From Ilyomonas sp965199845 (GTDB lineage Bacteria > Bacteroidota > Bacteroidia > Chitinophagales > Chitinophagaceae), in NCBI GenBank assembly GCA_965199845.1, contig CBDATZ010000039.1, forward strand, positions 106,279 through 170,278: DNA of 64,000 nucleotides, written 5' to 3'. Made by a program: the position numbers and the translations under genes. Under the pieces are notes generated by a model that was not told where the DNA came from, did no database searches, and saw only the letters and a program-made list of their open reading frames with translations. Positions 1 through 9,000 of the stretch are shown one piece after another. How positions within the stretch are numbered: the stretch's first letter is position 1; every line of letters begins with the position of its first letter.

Positions 1-2
1 CG

Positions 3-185
3 CACCATTTGGTTGATAATTTATCCGGCGCAATAGCTGCGTCTGTTCATGCTTATTTACACCGTGTGGAAGGCGATAACTGGAATGCGAATTATTGGTA
101 CAACAGAGCTGGTAAAAAAATGCCGGATTTGAGTTTACAAGAAGAATGGAAAGAATTGGTGGCAGAGTTTATAGAACACGGGTAA
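3..185 (+). CDS. C-terminal end of an unrecognised protein (5' end outside the window)
   Basis: The reading frame is open from base 3 to a TAA at 183-185 and gives about 60 residues beginning HHLVDNLSGAIAASVHAYLH and ending in EHG. The stretch VHAYLHRVEGDNWNANYWYN, with its His, Trp and Tyr residues, resembles conserved proteins of unknown function that carry an HRREGDxxNAKYW-type motif; this is recalled from memory, not searched. No catalytic motif can be assigned. The last four codons and the stop lie inside a long inverted repeat shared with the convergent neighbour, so the EHG terminus may be repeat-derived. The frame shows coding-like composition, but the function is unknown. Confidence 0.6.
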   Translation, partial: HHLVDNLSGAIAASVHAYLHRVEGDNWNANYWYNRAGKKMPDLSLQEEWKELVAEFIEHG

Positions 186-295
186 CATGGATTTCATGCA
201 CGGATAAAATACAGAGATTTAACTGTTTAATAATTTATCGTTATAAGGTAAAAAAACTCAATTATCCGTGCATGAAATCCATGTTATCCGTGTTC
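174..295. repeat. 34-bp near-perfect inverted repeat joining two convergent gene ends
   Basis: Arms are 174-207 and 262-295, separated by 54 bases. They are reverse complements at 33 of 34 positions; 25 bases (183-207 against 262-286) match perfectly. Each arm contains TTATCCGTG and the stop codon of one of the two convergent genes, so both proteins end in Glu-His-Gly. It could act as a bidirectional terminator, but the long arms without U-tracts look more like an interspersed palindromic repeat. Confidence 0.8.
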
Positions 296-1009
296 CATTT
301 CCGCAAATTGCATCATCTGTAAAATAAAATCCGGGTTAGGACAATTACTCAGGTATTTTTCTCTTTTGTTGTAAGCACAAACACCGGGATAATCGCCCCA
401 GTTTCCTTCCATATCTTTTATTATCTGGAAGTGCAAATGTGGCGGCCAATTTCCATTCTCAAAAGGCTCTCCGAAATTGCCGATTGGCTCGCCAATGCTG
501 ATGTATTTTCCTTCTTCTAAATTGGTAAGATTGCTTGCGCTAAGATGCCCGTATAAAGTATAAAATACAGTTCCGTTTAATTGATGAAGTAAAATAACAG
601 TTGCGCCATAATCGCCAAAAGCATCATTAAAAGCAAAGCTGTGCACCACACCGCCAAGCGGTGCAAATACAGTCGTAGCAGGCTTTCCCCAAATATCAAT
701 ACCTAAATGCAATCGTCTTGGCTCAGAATATTTATCTGTTGAATTAAAAACATTGCTGCGTGTATAAATCGCACGATGTTCGGCATAACCGCCAATGCCA
801 TACGTTGCGTTATTGGTTTCTAATTTTGTGTTGATGTATTGCGTAAATTGATTTGTATCCAATACAATTTCTTCAGAAAGTTCTGTATTTTTTACAGTAA
901 AATCCATCAGCAGCAACTTATCTTTTTCTGAAGCAAACGGAACGATGAAATGAAAAGAATTTGCGTTCTGTTGCAGCTTTGTTTCCAATGTTAGAGATTG
1001 TAAAATCAC
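284..1009 (-). CDS. M23-family metallopeptidase domain protein
   Basis: The C-terminal half is a LytM/M23 peptidase fold. HLGIDIWG supplies the HxxxD zinc ligands, LYGHLS is the conserved core strand and HLHF is the HxH motif; in this family they bind zinc and cleave peptidoglycan cross-links. No signal peptide or membrane segment precedes the domain, so a cytoplasmic or non-classical location is likely, as in M23 domains linked to metabolic enzymes. The open frame extends upstream to 1105, but that part is hydrophobic and unlike coding sequence. The GTG at 1009, giving ILQSLTLETK, or the internal ATG at about 907, are better starts. The last residues come from the inverted repeat at 174-295. 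Substrate unknown. Confidence 0.75.
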   Translation of the reverse strand: MILQSLTLETKLQQNANSFHFIVPFASEKDKLLLMDFTVKNTELSEEIVLDTNQFTQYINTKLETNNATYGIGGYAEHRAIYTRSNVFNSTDKYSEPRRLHLGIDIWGKPATTVFAPLGGVVHSFAFNDAFGDYGATVILLHQLNGTVFYTLYGHLSASNLTNLEEGKYISIGEPIGNFGEPFENGNWPPHLHFQIIKDMEGNWGDYPGVCAYNKREKYLSNCPNPDFILQMMQFAEMEHG

Positions 1010-1110
1010 ATAGTGAAGATAACAGAAAAACAATCGTCTTATTGTAAGAGAAATGATAAATGGAAATTTCACAAACCGGATTCTTTTTATTTGAATAAAT
1101 TGCAAATGCT

Positions 1111-1302
1111 ATGATAGAACAGCAAGAATATAAAGAACCTGATTTTGAAAAAGCAGAACTTGATTTGCTGAAAGATGGATTAAAGCGAACGCATGAAGAA
1201 CGTTTTAAAATGATGACTCTCTTAATGAAGAGAAATATCATGTTTAAAAAAGCAAAAATTACTCATAAACCTTTATCCGCAACAACAAAAAAAGATGTAT
1301 AA
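1111..1302 (+). CDS. Small helical protein paired with a nucleotidyltransferase
   Basis: This 63-residue protein is charged and predicted to be largely helical (EPDFEKAELDLLKDGLKRTH, then a Met/Lys-rich stretch and ITHKPLS). It has no signal peptide. It ends three bases before the ATG of the nucleotidyltransferase pseudogene at 1306, so the two are surely cotranscribed. Small proteins like this commonly precede DUF6036-type nucleotidyltransferases in Bacteroidota (recalled, not searched). The arrangement resembles a two-gene toxin-antitoxin or accessory module. Whether it is an antitoxin, adaptor or substrate cannot be told from sequence. Confidence 0.6.
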   Translation: MIEQQEYKEPDFEKAELDLLKDGLKRTHEERFKMMTLLMKRNIMFKKAKITHKPLSATTKKDV

Positions 1303-1305
1303 ATC

Positions 1306-1808
1306 ATGGATATATATGATGAAGAGTTTATTTTATTTTGGTCAGTATTAAACAAACATCAAGTAAAATATATAATGATTGGAGGTGTTGCAACAAATCT
1401 TCATGGATATAATCGTTCTACAGAAGATATTGATATATGGCTTTCTGATACACTAAGTAACAGCGCCAGTTTAGACAGGCATTAAAAGTATATTCGTCAA
1501 TTGATTATTTTATGATTGACGACATGCAAATCGTTCCGGGCCGGACGTATTTCAATCTAAATAACGGAACGCGCTTAGACTTAGTGATTGAGATGAAAGG
1601 ATTAGAGAACTACACTTTTGATGAATGTTTTGAAGCAGCTACAATTGCGGAAATAGCAAATGTTCAGGTTCCGTTTCTACATATCAATCATCTCATTCAA
1701 AACAAAAAAGTTGTGAACCGGCCAAAAGACCAGGTTGACGTAATCTATCTTGAAAAAATAAAACAACTGTTACAGGAACAAGAGAATAAAAACAAAAATC
1801 AGTTATAA
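1306..1808 (+). pseudogene. Frameshifted nucleotidyltransferase (DUF6036/MNT-like)
   Basis: The frame from ATG 1306 reads MDIYDEEFILFW and contains the nucleotidyltransferase signature GG-VATNLHGYNRSTEDIDIW, with the paired acidic residues D-I-D. It then runs out of frame after AAC at 1459-1461 and stops within about 10 codons. The rest of the family continues in the +1 frame from 1464 (RQFRQALKVYSSIDYF, later LHINHLIQNKK and NRPKDQVDVI), to TAA at 1808. Loss of one base near 1462-1463 explains the break: adding one base there restores an uninterrupted reading of about 167 codons. It is either a real pseudogene or a sequencing error. The 3' end overlaps the convergent acyl-CoA ligase gene by 10 bases. 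Confidence 0.8.
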
Positions 1809-3586
1809 ATTTCTTCAATTTTGTCTTTGTATTTTTCCATTATCACCTTTCGTTTCAGGCTCATCTTCGGTGTCATTTCACCAGTCTCAATTCCCCATTC
1901 CTGCGGCAACAATTCAAAGCGTTTTACTTGTTCTACCTGGTTAAAAAACGGGTTGTATTTATCACGAATTGATTTATATAAATCGTGTACTTTGGGTTCT
2001 TTAATTAAAGCTTCATGGCTGGCAGCCGCAATGCCATTGTCTTTTGCCCATTTCTTCAAAGCCGGGAAGGAAGGAACAATCAAAGCGCCAACAAATTTTT
2101 TACCCGCACCAACAACCATTACCTGCTCAACAAACATGCTTTCTTTCAGCTTATTTTCTATTGGCTGAGGCGCTACATATTTTCCGCCACTGGTTTTAAA
2201 CAATTCCTTTTTGCGGTCGGTAATTTTTAAAAATCTGCCTTCATCTATAATACCAATATCACCGGTATGCAACCAGCCGTCAATCACGGTTTCAGCCGTT
2301 AAATCGGGGCGTTTGTAATAACCTTTCATCACGCTTTCGCCACGCACACAAATCTCGCCGTCTTCTTCCAGTTTCAATTCAACACCTTGAATTATCGGAC
2401 CAACAGTTCCATATTTACTATCGCCCGTTGCTTTACGGTTTACGGCAATTACAGGACTATTTTCCGTAGGTCCGTAACCTTCGTAAACCGGAATTCCGGC
2501 ACCATTAAAAATACGTAACAACTTCTCCTGGCAAGCGGCGCCGCCGGTAACAATAAAACTGATATTTCCGCCAAGTGCTTCGCGCCATTTACTAAACACC
2601 AGTTTGTTTGCAAGCTTCAATCGAATATTATAAAGTGCGCCACCATTTTTACGGTTGTCGTATTTTGTTGCAATACGCACAGCCCAGAAAAACAAACTGC
2701 GTTTAACGCCGCCAAGCAACGCCCCGGTTGTCATGATTTTCTCAAATACTTTTTCGAGCAAACGTGGCACGGTTGTAAAACCATCGGGTTTTATTTCTTT
2801 TAAATTATCGCCAATCGTTTCAAGACTTTCTGCATAATAAATGCTGATGCCGCTGAACAGATAAATATAGCTGACGCACTTTTCGAAAATATGATTGAGC
2901 GGAAGAAAGCTAAGCACTTTATTACCGGGCGCATCTTCGAACGGAAAACTTTCTTTTGAAAAAATGGCATTGCTTACAATATTCTTATGCGTAAGCATCA
3001 CGCCTTTGGGCGTTCCGGTTGTGCCGGATGTATAAATAATAGTTGCTAAATGCTCTTCGGGAATTGTTTTCTTATTCTCTTCTACTTTTTGCAGCATCGC
3101 ATCGTTGCTTAAAGAAAATATTTCTGACCAATGTTTTACACCTTCTATTTTTTCGAAACTGTAAACTTCTTTCAGCGATGGAATTTTGTCTTTAATAGCC
3201 GCTATTTTATGATACAAATCTTCACTGCTTACAAACATGTATTTTACTGCCGCATCATTCAGAATAAACTCGATTTCAAGCGGGTTGGTTGTCGGGTAAA
3301 GCGGAACCAATACAGCGCCGGTTTGCTGTACCGCCAAATCGGTCATTAGCCATTCCGGACGATTGTTGCTGATGATGGCAATCTTATCAGCCGCTTCAGG
3401 TGTAAATTCAGAAGCGCCAACGCCCAATTGCAGTAAAGCAGCACTGAACTTCGTAACAATATCTTTTACATCCTGCGTCGTATATTTTTTCCAGTCTCCG
3501 TTTTCCTTTCCGCTTAGCATCGTTATGCCCGGAAATTTCTGTAATTGCAAGTCAACCGCGTCAAAAAGTCGTGTAGGTTTCATCAT
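1799..3586 (-). CDS. Long-chain fatty acid-CoA ligase (AMP-forming)
   Basis: This 595-residue ANL-superfamily enzyme activates fatty acids with ATP and CoA through an acyl-adenylate. Motifs in order: the P-loop YTSGTTGTPKG (185-195), GYGPTENSP (370-378), LHTGD (439-443) and the hinge/catalytic region DRKKELFKTSGGKYVAP (457-473). The length and the GGKYVAPQPIEN ending match the FadD15-like long-chain synthetases of Bacteroidota. No signal peptide; a cytoplasmic, membrane-associated enzyme is expected. It starts with two Met codons, either of which could be used. It stands alone as a transcription unit, 325 bases from the divergent protease gene. The exact acyl chain length cannot be deduced. 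Confidence 0.93.
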   Translation of the reverse strand: MMKPTRLFDAVDLQLQKFPGITMLSGKENGDWKKYTTQDVKDIVTKFSAALLQLGVGASEFTPEAADKIAIISNNRPEWLMTDLAVQQTGAVLVPLYPTTNPLEIEFILNDAAVKYMFVSSEDLYHKIAAIKDKIPSLKEVYSFEKIEGVKHWSEIFSLSNDAMLQKVEENKKTIPEEHLATIIYTSGTTGTPKGVMLTHKNIVSNAIFSKESFPFEDAPGNKVLSFLPLNHIFEKCVSYIYLFSGISIYYAESLETIGDNLKEIKPDGFTTVPRLLEKVFEKIMTTGALLGGVKRSLFFWAVRIATKYDNRKNGGALYNIRLKLANKLVFSKWREALGGNISFIVTGGAACQEKLLRIFNGAGIPVYEGYGPTENSPVIAVNRKATGDSKYGTVGPIIQGVELKLEEDGEICVRGESVMKGYYKRPDLTAETVIDGWLHTGDIGIIDEGRFLKITDRKKELFKTSGGKYVAPQPIENKLKESMFVEQVMVVGAGKKFVGALIVPSFPALKKWAKDNGIAAASHEALIKEPKVHDLYKSIRDKYNPFFNQVEQVKRFELLPQEWGIETGEMTPKMSLKRKVIMEKYKDKIEEIYN

Positions 3587-3910
3587 AAGAACAAAGCAAT
3601 TCTGCTATATAAATAGCAACAAATATAATTGTTACAAATTGTTTTAAAACAAAGTAAGCTTGCAAGAGAGAAACATTACAAATTGCATCAATACATAAGA
3701 GATTTGGCTATCCAGGCTAAATTATATTGTTTCCATAACTGTTTATTTCTCCGACAATATAAGAATCCGCAAAACAAAATTTTTACAATCTGGATTGTTG
3801 TTTTGCGAACAAATTCGTCATCCTTCTAAACAAATTTCCTGTAAGAACCCAAATCTTACAAATGAACCCCGCTTGCCTAACTCCACTATAGCAGGCTAAA
3901 ATTTATTTTT
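3587..3910. other. Intergenic region between divergent acyl-CoA ligase and protease genes
   Basis: This 324-base AT-rich stretch must hold the promoters of both flanking genes. No credible gene was seen; short open frames within it lack coding character. The only clear structure is the inverted repeat at 3840-3860, listed separately. Confidence 0.6.
3840..3860. promoter_or_regulatory. Inverted repeat TGTAAGA-N7-TCTTACA upstream of the protease gene
   Basis: Perfect 7-base arms (3840-3846 and 3854-3860) lie about 50 bases before the protease start codon. The size and spacing suit a dimeric repressor site, but no cognate regulator is nearby and chance is possible in AT-rich DNA. Confidence 0.35.
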
Positions 3911-6900
3911 ATGAAAGAACAAAAACAAAAAGAAAATCAGATTCCATTTACAAAAAGTGAATGGAAAGGCAAAGAAGTTGATCATCGTACCGATCGGGTT
4001 ATTGTAAAGCTGAGAGTAAACCCGCGAAAGCCGGATGAACAGGATATTAAACGAAAAACCGAAAGCATTTTAAAGGCGGACAAAAGTTTAAAACTGCTCC
4101 GCACTTCTACTAATACAGGCAGACTTTTATTTGAAGTTCCGGCTGGAACTGATGTAGTTCAGCTCGCTGAAAAATTATCGAAACTGCCAGACGTAAAGTT
4201 TGCTGAACCCGATTTAATAGGTGAGATAAGATTTATACCAAATGATACGCGCTTTTCGGAACAATGGGCTTTGCCTATGATTGATGCAGAAGGCGCCTGG
4301 GATCTTGAAAGAGGTACAGCCAGTGTATTGATCGGCATAACAGATACCGGTATTTCGGCTGACGATGCCGGCGCACTTACACACCCTGACCTGGACGATA
4401 ATACGCGTTATATTTTAGGACATGACTATGTAAATGATGATGACCTTCCTAAAGACGATCACGGGCATGGCACGCATGTATGCGGAACCGCAGCCGCAGA
4501 AAGCAATAACGCCAGCGGTGTTACCGGTTTAAACTGGAATTCGCAGGTTTATATTTGTAAGATTGCAGATTCGGGAGGTTTTAGCGCCCAATCAGATATG
4601 GCAGATGCTATTGAAGAGATTGTTGACTATGCGGTGGCTCACAACTTACATGCTATCATAAGCATGAGTTTACGCTGGACATCTGCCACAGATACGTTGC
4701 GCGATGCCTGTCAGTATGCGCACGATCAAGGTATGTTGTTATCTATTGCAACAGGTAACGACCATGGTGCAGTTGGTTTTCCGGCCAGTTTATCTACAAC
4801 CATCAACGGTATTATTGCCGTTGGAGCCACTGATTCCGGTGATGCTGTTGCCGACTTTTCAAACAAAGGTCCTGAAGTTACCGTTGTTGCGCCGGGCGTA
4901 GGCATTTTATCTACGTTTCCTACGTATGATGTTAGTGGCAGTTCTGCGCATGATTTCGTTTCCTGGGATGGCACTTCTATGGCAACGCCACATGTTGCCG
5001 GGCTTGCTTCATTGGTTTGGAGCCATGTGCCGCAACTTACAAATGAGCAGGTTAAAGATGTGATTGTAAATACAGCCGTTAAATTGGGCGCAGGTGATTT
5101 TGATGACGCCTGGGGACATGGTCGTATTAATGCATCTGATGCCGTAGCAAAAGCCGGCTGGACTATTACACCAACACAAATCAATCTTCAATTTATAGAT
5201 ATTCCCGAAGGAGAAACACAGCTTCGCGCCATCAGGTTAGATGTAAACAGCTTTCATGCAACCTCTTTCGAAATGTCAATCTTGCCCGGCGCTCCGTTTA
5301 CGATGTATAATTATACAAGCCCGACAACCATTGGCAAAACAACAGATTACGATACACCAAGAGAAGTTTATTTGTGGGTTAAATATACCGGCACAACGGC
5401 GGGCGACATAGCCAATACAACCGCGCAGGTAAGATGTATAACCACAAACGAAACATTTGATGTGAACATAACTGCCAACACCATTGCAAGACCAACCTGC
5501 GCTATGATTTTGGTGTTAGACAAGTCAGGAAGTATGTTAGAACAGTCGGGTATCGGCACTCTTACAAGAGAACAGGTGCTGCGCTTCTCGGCAAACATTT
5601 TTATGAGTTATGTACGCCAGAATAACGGTGTGGGTATTGTAACTTTTGATCAGGATGCTTATGACTTATTAAATCCGGTAGCCGGACCCTTTGGTGCGCC
5701 CGACGATCCGTTTGATACGGCCAGGTCAACCGCTGTTTCTGCTTTAGGAGGTTATGCAGCAAATCCATTGGGCTTAACCGCCATTGGGGATGGTATTGAA
5801 AGAGCACACAACAATTTATCATCTGTTTCCGGCTACGATAAAAAAGCCATTATTGTTTTTACAGATGGTTTTGAAACAGCGTCAAAATATATTGCAGACG
5901 TTAGTTCTTTAATTAACGAACAAGTATTTGCCGTAGGCTTAGGAACTGCCGACCAGTTGCAACCGGCTTCACTAAACAATATTTGCAATGGTCATAATGG
6001 TTATTTGCTGCTTACCGATCAGTTAGACAATGATGATATTTTTAAACTGGCAAAATACTTTTTACAGATACAAGCCGGTGTAAATAATGAACAGGTTGTA
6101 GTTGATCCGAACGGATATGTTTTGCCCGGACGTATTGAACGCATACCATTTGATTTGAACGAAACAGATATTTCGGCTGATGCTATCGTTATGACTCCGA
6201 TTCAGGGTTTGGTAGAAGTAGCCATTGAAACACCGGATGGCAATATCATCCAGCCTTCTAATCTTACTTCTTTCCCTACGGTTGATAAAGTTAACGGCGC
6301 GCAATTGTGTTATTACAAAATGACGTTACCTGTTAGCGATGGCGCTTCTATAAATGCGCAAACCGGAAGATGGAATATTTTACTGCGAACAAACGATAAA
6401 TATTACAGGAAATATTCTTCAAATCAATATGATAACAACGGTTATACAGGCACTAACGCGCACGGAGTAAAATACACGGCATTGGTTCATGCATATTCTA
6501 ATTTACGTATGAAAGGCAATCTCTCACAAACTTCGTACGAACCGGGCGGAGATATACATGTGCGTTGTTTAATAAGCGAATATGGTGTGCCATTACAAAA
6601 AAGATCAAGCGTATCTGCATCCATACAATTTCCCGATGGTTCTTCCGGTAACGTTGTATTATCAAAAACAGGTACCGGCGTTTATGAAACAACCATACAG
6701 GCAAATTTGCCGGGCATTTATAAGTTTGTAATACATGCCAAAGGGTTAACATCGCGCAACACAGCGTTTACGCGCGAACAGGTATTGACTTGCGGCGTTT
6801 GGAAAGGCGGTAACAATCCTGTACCAAGCTCAACGAACGATCCAAGTAAAAACAATACGGAAGAAGCGATTTGTAAATTACTTCATTGTATAAGCCGTAA

Positions 6901-6988
6901 TGTAAACAGCGATATACAGGAAAGATGGGCAAAAGAAGGCATTAATCTCAGCCAGTTAAGCAAATGCTATTGCAATGGTGATTGTTAG
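3911..6988 (+). CDS. Subtilisin-family (S8) serine protease fused to a VWA domain
   Basis: The protein has 1025 residues. An N-terminal prodomain-like segment (about 25-110) precedes the S8 domain (about 120-415), with catalytic Asp145 (TDTG), His186 (HGHGTH), oxyanion Asn283 (ATGND) and Ser356 (GTSMATPHVAG). A beta-rich linker follows, then a von Willebrand A domain (about 530-720) with an intact metal site: DKSGS (537-541), Thr623 and Asp652 (FTDG). The 720-960 region is probably beta-sandwich. The last 65 residues carry Cys961, 988, 993, 1019, 1021 and 1025, which could bind metal or form disulfides. There is no Sec, Tat or lipoprotein signal and no type IX C-terminal domain, so the location is unclear. 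An active protease that binds a partner through VWA is inferred. ATG 3911 follows an AT-rich leader without a Shine-Dalgarno. Confidence 0.9.
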   Translation: MKEQKQKENQIPFTKSEWKGKEVDHRTDRVIVKLRVNPRKPDEQDIKRKTESILKADKSLKLLRTSTNTGRLLFEVPAGTDVVQLAEKLSKLPDVKFAEPDLIGEIRFIPNDTRFSEQWALPMIDAEGAWDLERGTASVLIGITDTGISADDAGALTHPDLDDNTRYILGHDYVNDDDLPKDDHGHGTHVCGTAAAESNNASGVTGLNWNSQVYICKIADSGGFSAQSDMADAIEEIVDYAVAHNLHAIISMSLRWTSATDTLRDACQYAHDQGMLLSIATGNDHGAVGFPASLSTTINGIIAVGATDSGDAVADFSNKGPEVTVVAPGVGILSTFPTYDVSGSSAHDFVSWDGTSMATPHVAGLASLVWSHVPQLTNEQVKDVIVNTAVKLGAGDFDDAWGHGRINASDAVAKAGWTITPTQINLQFIDIPEGETQLRAIRLDVNSFHATSFEMSILPGAPFTMYNYTSPTTIGKTTDYDTPREVYLWVKYTGTTAGDIANTTAQVRCITTNETFDVNITANTIARPTCAMILVLDKSGSMLEQSGIGTLTREQVLRFSANIFMSYVRQNNGVGIVTFDQDAYDLLNPVAGPFGAPDDPFDTARSTAVSALGGYAANPLGLTAIGDGIERAHNNLSSVSGYDKKAIIVFTDGFETASKYIADVSSLINEQVFAVGLGTADQLQPASLNNICNGHNGYLLLTDQLDNDDIFKLAKYFLQIQAGVNNEQVVVDPNGYVLPGRIERIPFDLNETDISADAIVMTPIQGLVEVAIETPDGNIIQPSNLTSFPTVDKVNGAQLCYYKMTLPVSDGASINAQTGRWNILLRTNDKYYRKYSSNQYDNNGYTGTNAHGVKYTALVHAYSNLRMKGNLSQTSYEPGGDIHVRCLISEYGVPLQKRSSVSASIQFPDGSSGNVVLSKTGTGVYETTIQANLPGIYKFVIHAKGLTSRNTAFTREQVLTCGVWKGGNNPVPSSTNDPSKNNTEEAICKLLHCISRNVNSDIQERWAKEGINLSQLSKCYCNGDC

Positions 6989-7013
6989 AAAAGATAAAAT
7001 GTTATGATGTATC

Positions 7014-7055
7014 AATACAACAAAGCATCCGTAAAAATGGATGCTTTGTTGTATT
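7014..7055 (+). terminator. Strong hairpin after the protease gene
   Basis: Perfect 17-base stem (7014-7030 with 7039-7055) and an 8-base loop, 25 bases after the protease stop. There is no long U-tract on either strand, but position and strength fit a terminator, possibly bidirectional with the convergent hydrolase gene. Confidence 0.75.
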
Positions 7056-7159
7056 ATAACGGATTCAATATTCTTCTGGTAGTGGTATAAAATAAGACAT
7101 AATGACAAACTTCAAATCCAATTTTTGATTCTCACATATCTTCAGCTTACAATATAAAA

Positions 7160-7217
7160 TCTTATCTCTTGAAACTTTGCCTCTTGAATCTTGTTTCTTG
7201 TCTCTTGAAACTTTATT
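7160..7217. repeat. Degenerate heptanucleotide array (TCTTGNN), copy 1
   Basis: About eight 7-base units of the type TCTTGAA / TCTTGTT / TCTTGTC run in tandem up to and just over the stop codon of the serine hydrolase gene. They are the reverse complement of the CAAGANN units found inside the pseudouridine synthase gene at 55718-55864. Confidence 0.75.
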
Positions 7218-8784
7218 TATTCATTTCTTTTATATGATATTCCTGGATCAATGGCGGGTTTTCCGGTGTCAACGTAAACTGAACCGCGATGTTCTTCTTT
7301 TCACCTTCAATAATAAATGAACCACGTAATTGATTTAGCGGAACAACATTATCAATCTTACTAATCTTGCCGGCGTTTGCAAAAGCAGTTGCAGCTTCTT
7401 TCTTTAAAGAATCAACCGGGTAATCCATAAAAAAATTGATTGCAAACAAATGACTTTTTTCGGCGTTATTCCAGTCGGGCAATATCTTCATCAGTTCATC
7501 TCTTTTTTGCTGCAAAATATTGGATGGCGGCAACTGGCGCGGCTGTAATTGCGCAAGCGTAATCAAGGTATCAAGCACCTGTAAATTAACAACACTCATA
7601 CCTGCATAAGTAACGTTGGCAAACGACACAACGCCGATTCCATAATCAGGCAAAATCTTCCATTCGCTGCCGAAACCGGGCAAGCCGCCGGTATGTGCAA
7701 CGTACACTTTGTTATCGCAATCTTTCATCCATCGCAAGCCATAACAATACGCAGTTACAGCACCACATTCTCTGCCATCCGGAAATAAAAAATGAGGCAT
7801 CAGCATGTTCATCGTCCAGGGCTGTTCCATCTCGCGTATCGAACTTCTTTTTACCGGGCCAATCTCTTCATCATTTGATGGCGGCGTGGCGCTTTGGTGC
7901 AAGGCAATATACCTACTGAAATCTTCTATTGAAGTAATCAATCCACCCATTGCACCGTAAGAACCATCATGCAAAAGCGGTTGCTCAACCCAATCGTTAT
8001 TCAGCCAGCGGTAACCATGCGCTAACTTATCGGCAGGAGCTTTTGTGTATTCCCAAATTGTATGGTTCATACCAAGCGGCTGCAAAATGTTATCGGTAAT
8101 ATATTGCTCATAAGATTTGCCTGAAACTTTCGAAATGATATGACCTAACAAGGCAAACGCGAGGTTGCTATATTCGTAAGACATGCCCGGCGCATTGGAA
8201 AACGAAACGCCTTTTTTGATAAGCTCGAGTAGTTGCGCATCGGTATCTTCCAATTGCCTGTCACCCCAGGGATTGTCTTCCGGAAAACCAGCCGAATGTG
8301 TCAGCAAATGTCGAATGGTTATTGGCGCAGCATCAGCCGTTATATATTGCAATCCTTTCATTTCAGGAACGTATTTATAAGCCGGATCATCAAGCTGTAA
8401 TTTGCCTTCATCGCGCAGCTTTACAATTGCCATTGTTGTAAAACTTTTGGTCATCGAAGCAATACGAAACAAAGAGGTTGGCGTAGCTTTTATCTTCTTT
8501 TCTACATCGGTAAAACCAACTGCGCCGGAATGAACCAGTTTGCCATCGACAACCAACCCGAACGCCAAACCGGGACTATGATTTTTAATAGCAAAATCAT
8601 GAAAAATGCTATCTATGACAGGATAAGCTGCTTCTATTTTTTGCAGGCGATTTTCATCTGTAAAAACAGGCGGTTTATAGGAAAGTTGTTGCTGACCATA
8701 TAACTGATATGCGCATTGACAAACGATGAATGCGAATAAAAAACAGAACACCTGATGCGGATAATAATACCGACTTTTCTTCAT
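7213..8784 (-). CDS. Serine hydrolase, beta-lactamase/esterase (class C fold)
   Basis: This 523-residue protein begins with a hydrophobic export signal (about residues 11-30, VFCFLFAFIVCQCAYQLYG) and should be periplasmic or surface-exposed. The penicillin-binding fold is complete: SxxK nucleophile SMTK (Ser110), YSN (205-207) and HTGG (364-367). The family includes class C beta-lactamases, D-Ala-D-Ala peptidases and EstB-type esterases. The C-terminal extension past 400 resembles secreted esterase/peptidase members more than true beta-lactamases. No ampR-like regulator is adjacent, so antibiotic resistance is not implied. It is a single gene; its stop codon lies in a heptanucleotide array. 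Confidence 0.88.
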   Translation of the reverse strand: MKKSRYYYPHQVFCFLFAFIVCQCAYQLYGQQQLSYKPPVFTDENRLQKIEAAYPVIDSIFHDFAIKNHSPGLAFGLVVDGKLVHSGAVGFTDVEKKIKATPTSLFRIASMTKSFTTMAIVKLRDEGKLQLDDPAYKYVPEMKGLQYITADAAPITIRHLLTHSAGFPEDNPWGDRQLEDTDAQLLELIKKGVSFSNAPGMSYEYSNLAFALLGHIISKVSGKSYEQYITDNILQPLGMNHTIWEYTKAPADKLAHGYRWLNNDWVEQPLLHDGSYGAMGGLITSIEDFSRYIALHQSATPPSNDEEIGPVKRSSIREMEQPWTMNMLMPHFLFPDGRECGAVTAYCYGLRWMKDCDNKVYVAHTGGLPGFGSEWKILPDYGIGVVSFANVTYAGMSVVNLQVLDTLITLAQLQPRQLPPSNILQQKRDELMKILPDWNNAEKSHLFAINFFMDYPVDSLKKEAATAFANAGKISKIDNVVPLNQLRGSFIIEGEKKNIAVQFTLTPENPPLIQEYHIKEMNK

Positions 8785-9000
8785 AAGCTTTGGCTGTTTG
8801 TTACTTGTGCTAACACTAAATTAAGGGCTTATCTTTTATTACACATCATTGTAACCGATTTAAGCAATTTTACTTTTTATGATTTATAAAAAAAAATCCT
8901 CACTGTTGTTTTGCGAAGCCAAAAATTTGTACAATATTTTTTTCATTACAGGCAACGAACGATAAAAAGTAAGCCTCTCATGCAATCATTGCACACGATT

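Noticed and set aside
1009..1105. Upstream extension of the M23 peptidase frame to 1105
   Set aside because: The added sequence is hydrophobic and unlike coding sequence of this family; GTG 1009 or an internal ATG is a better start.
7213..8784. Serine hydrolase as a resistance beta-lactamase
   Set aside because: The motifs fit the whole penicillin-binding fold; the long C-terminal extension and lack of a regulator point to an esterase or peptidase.
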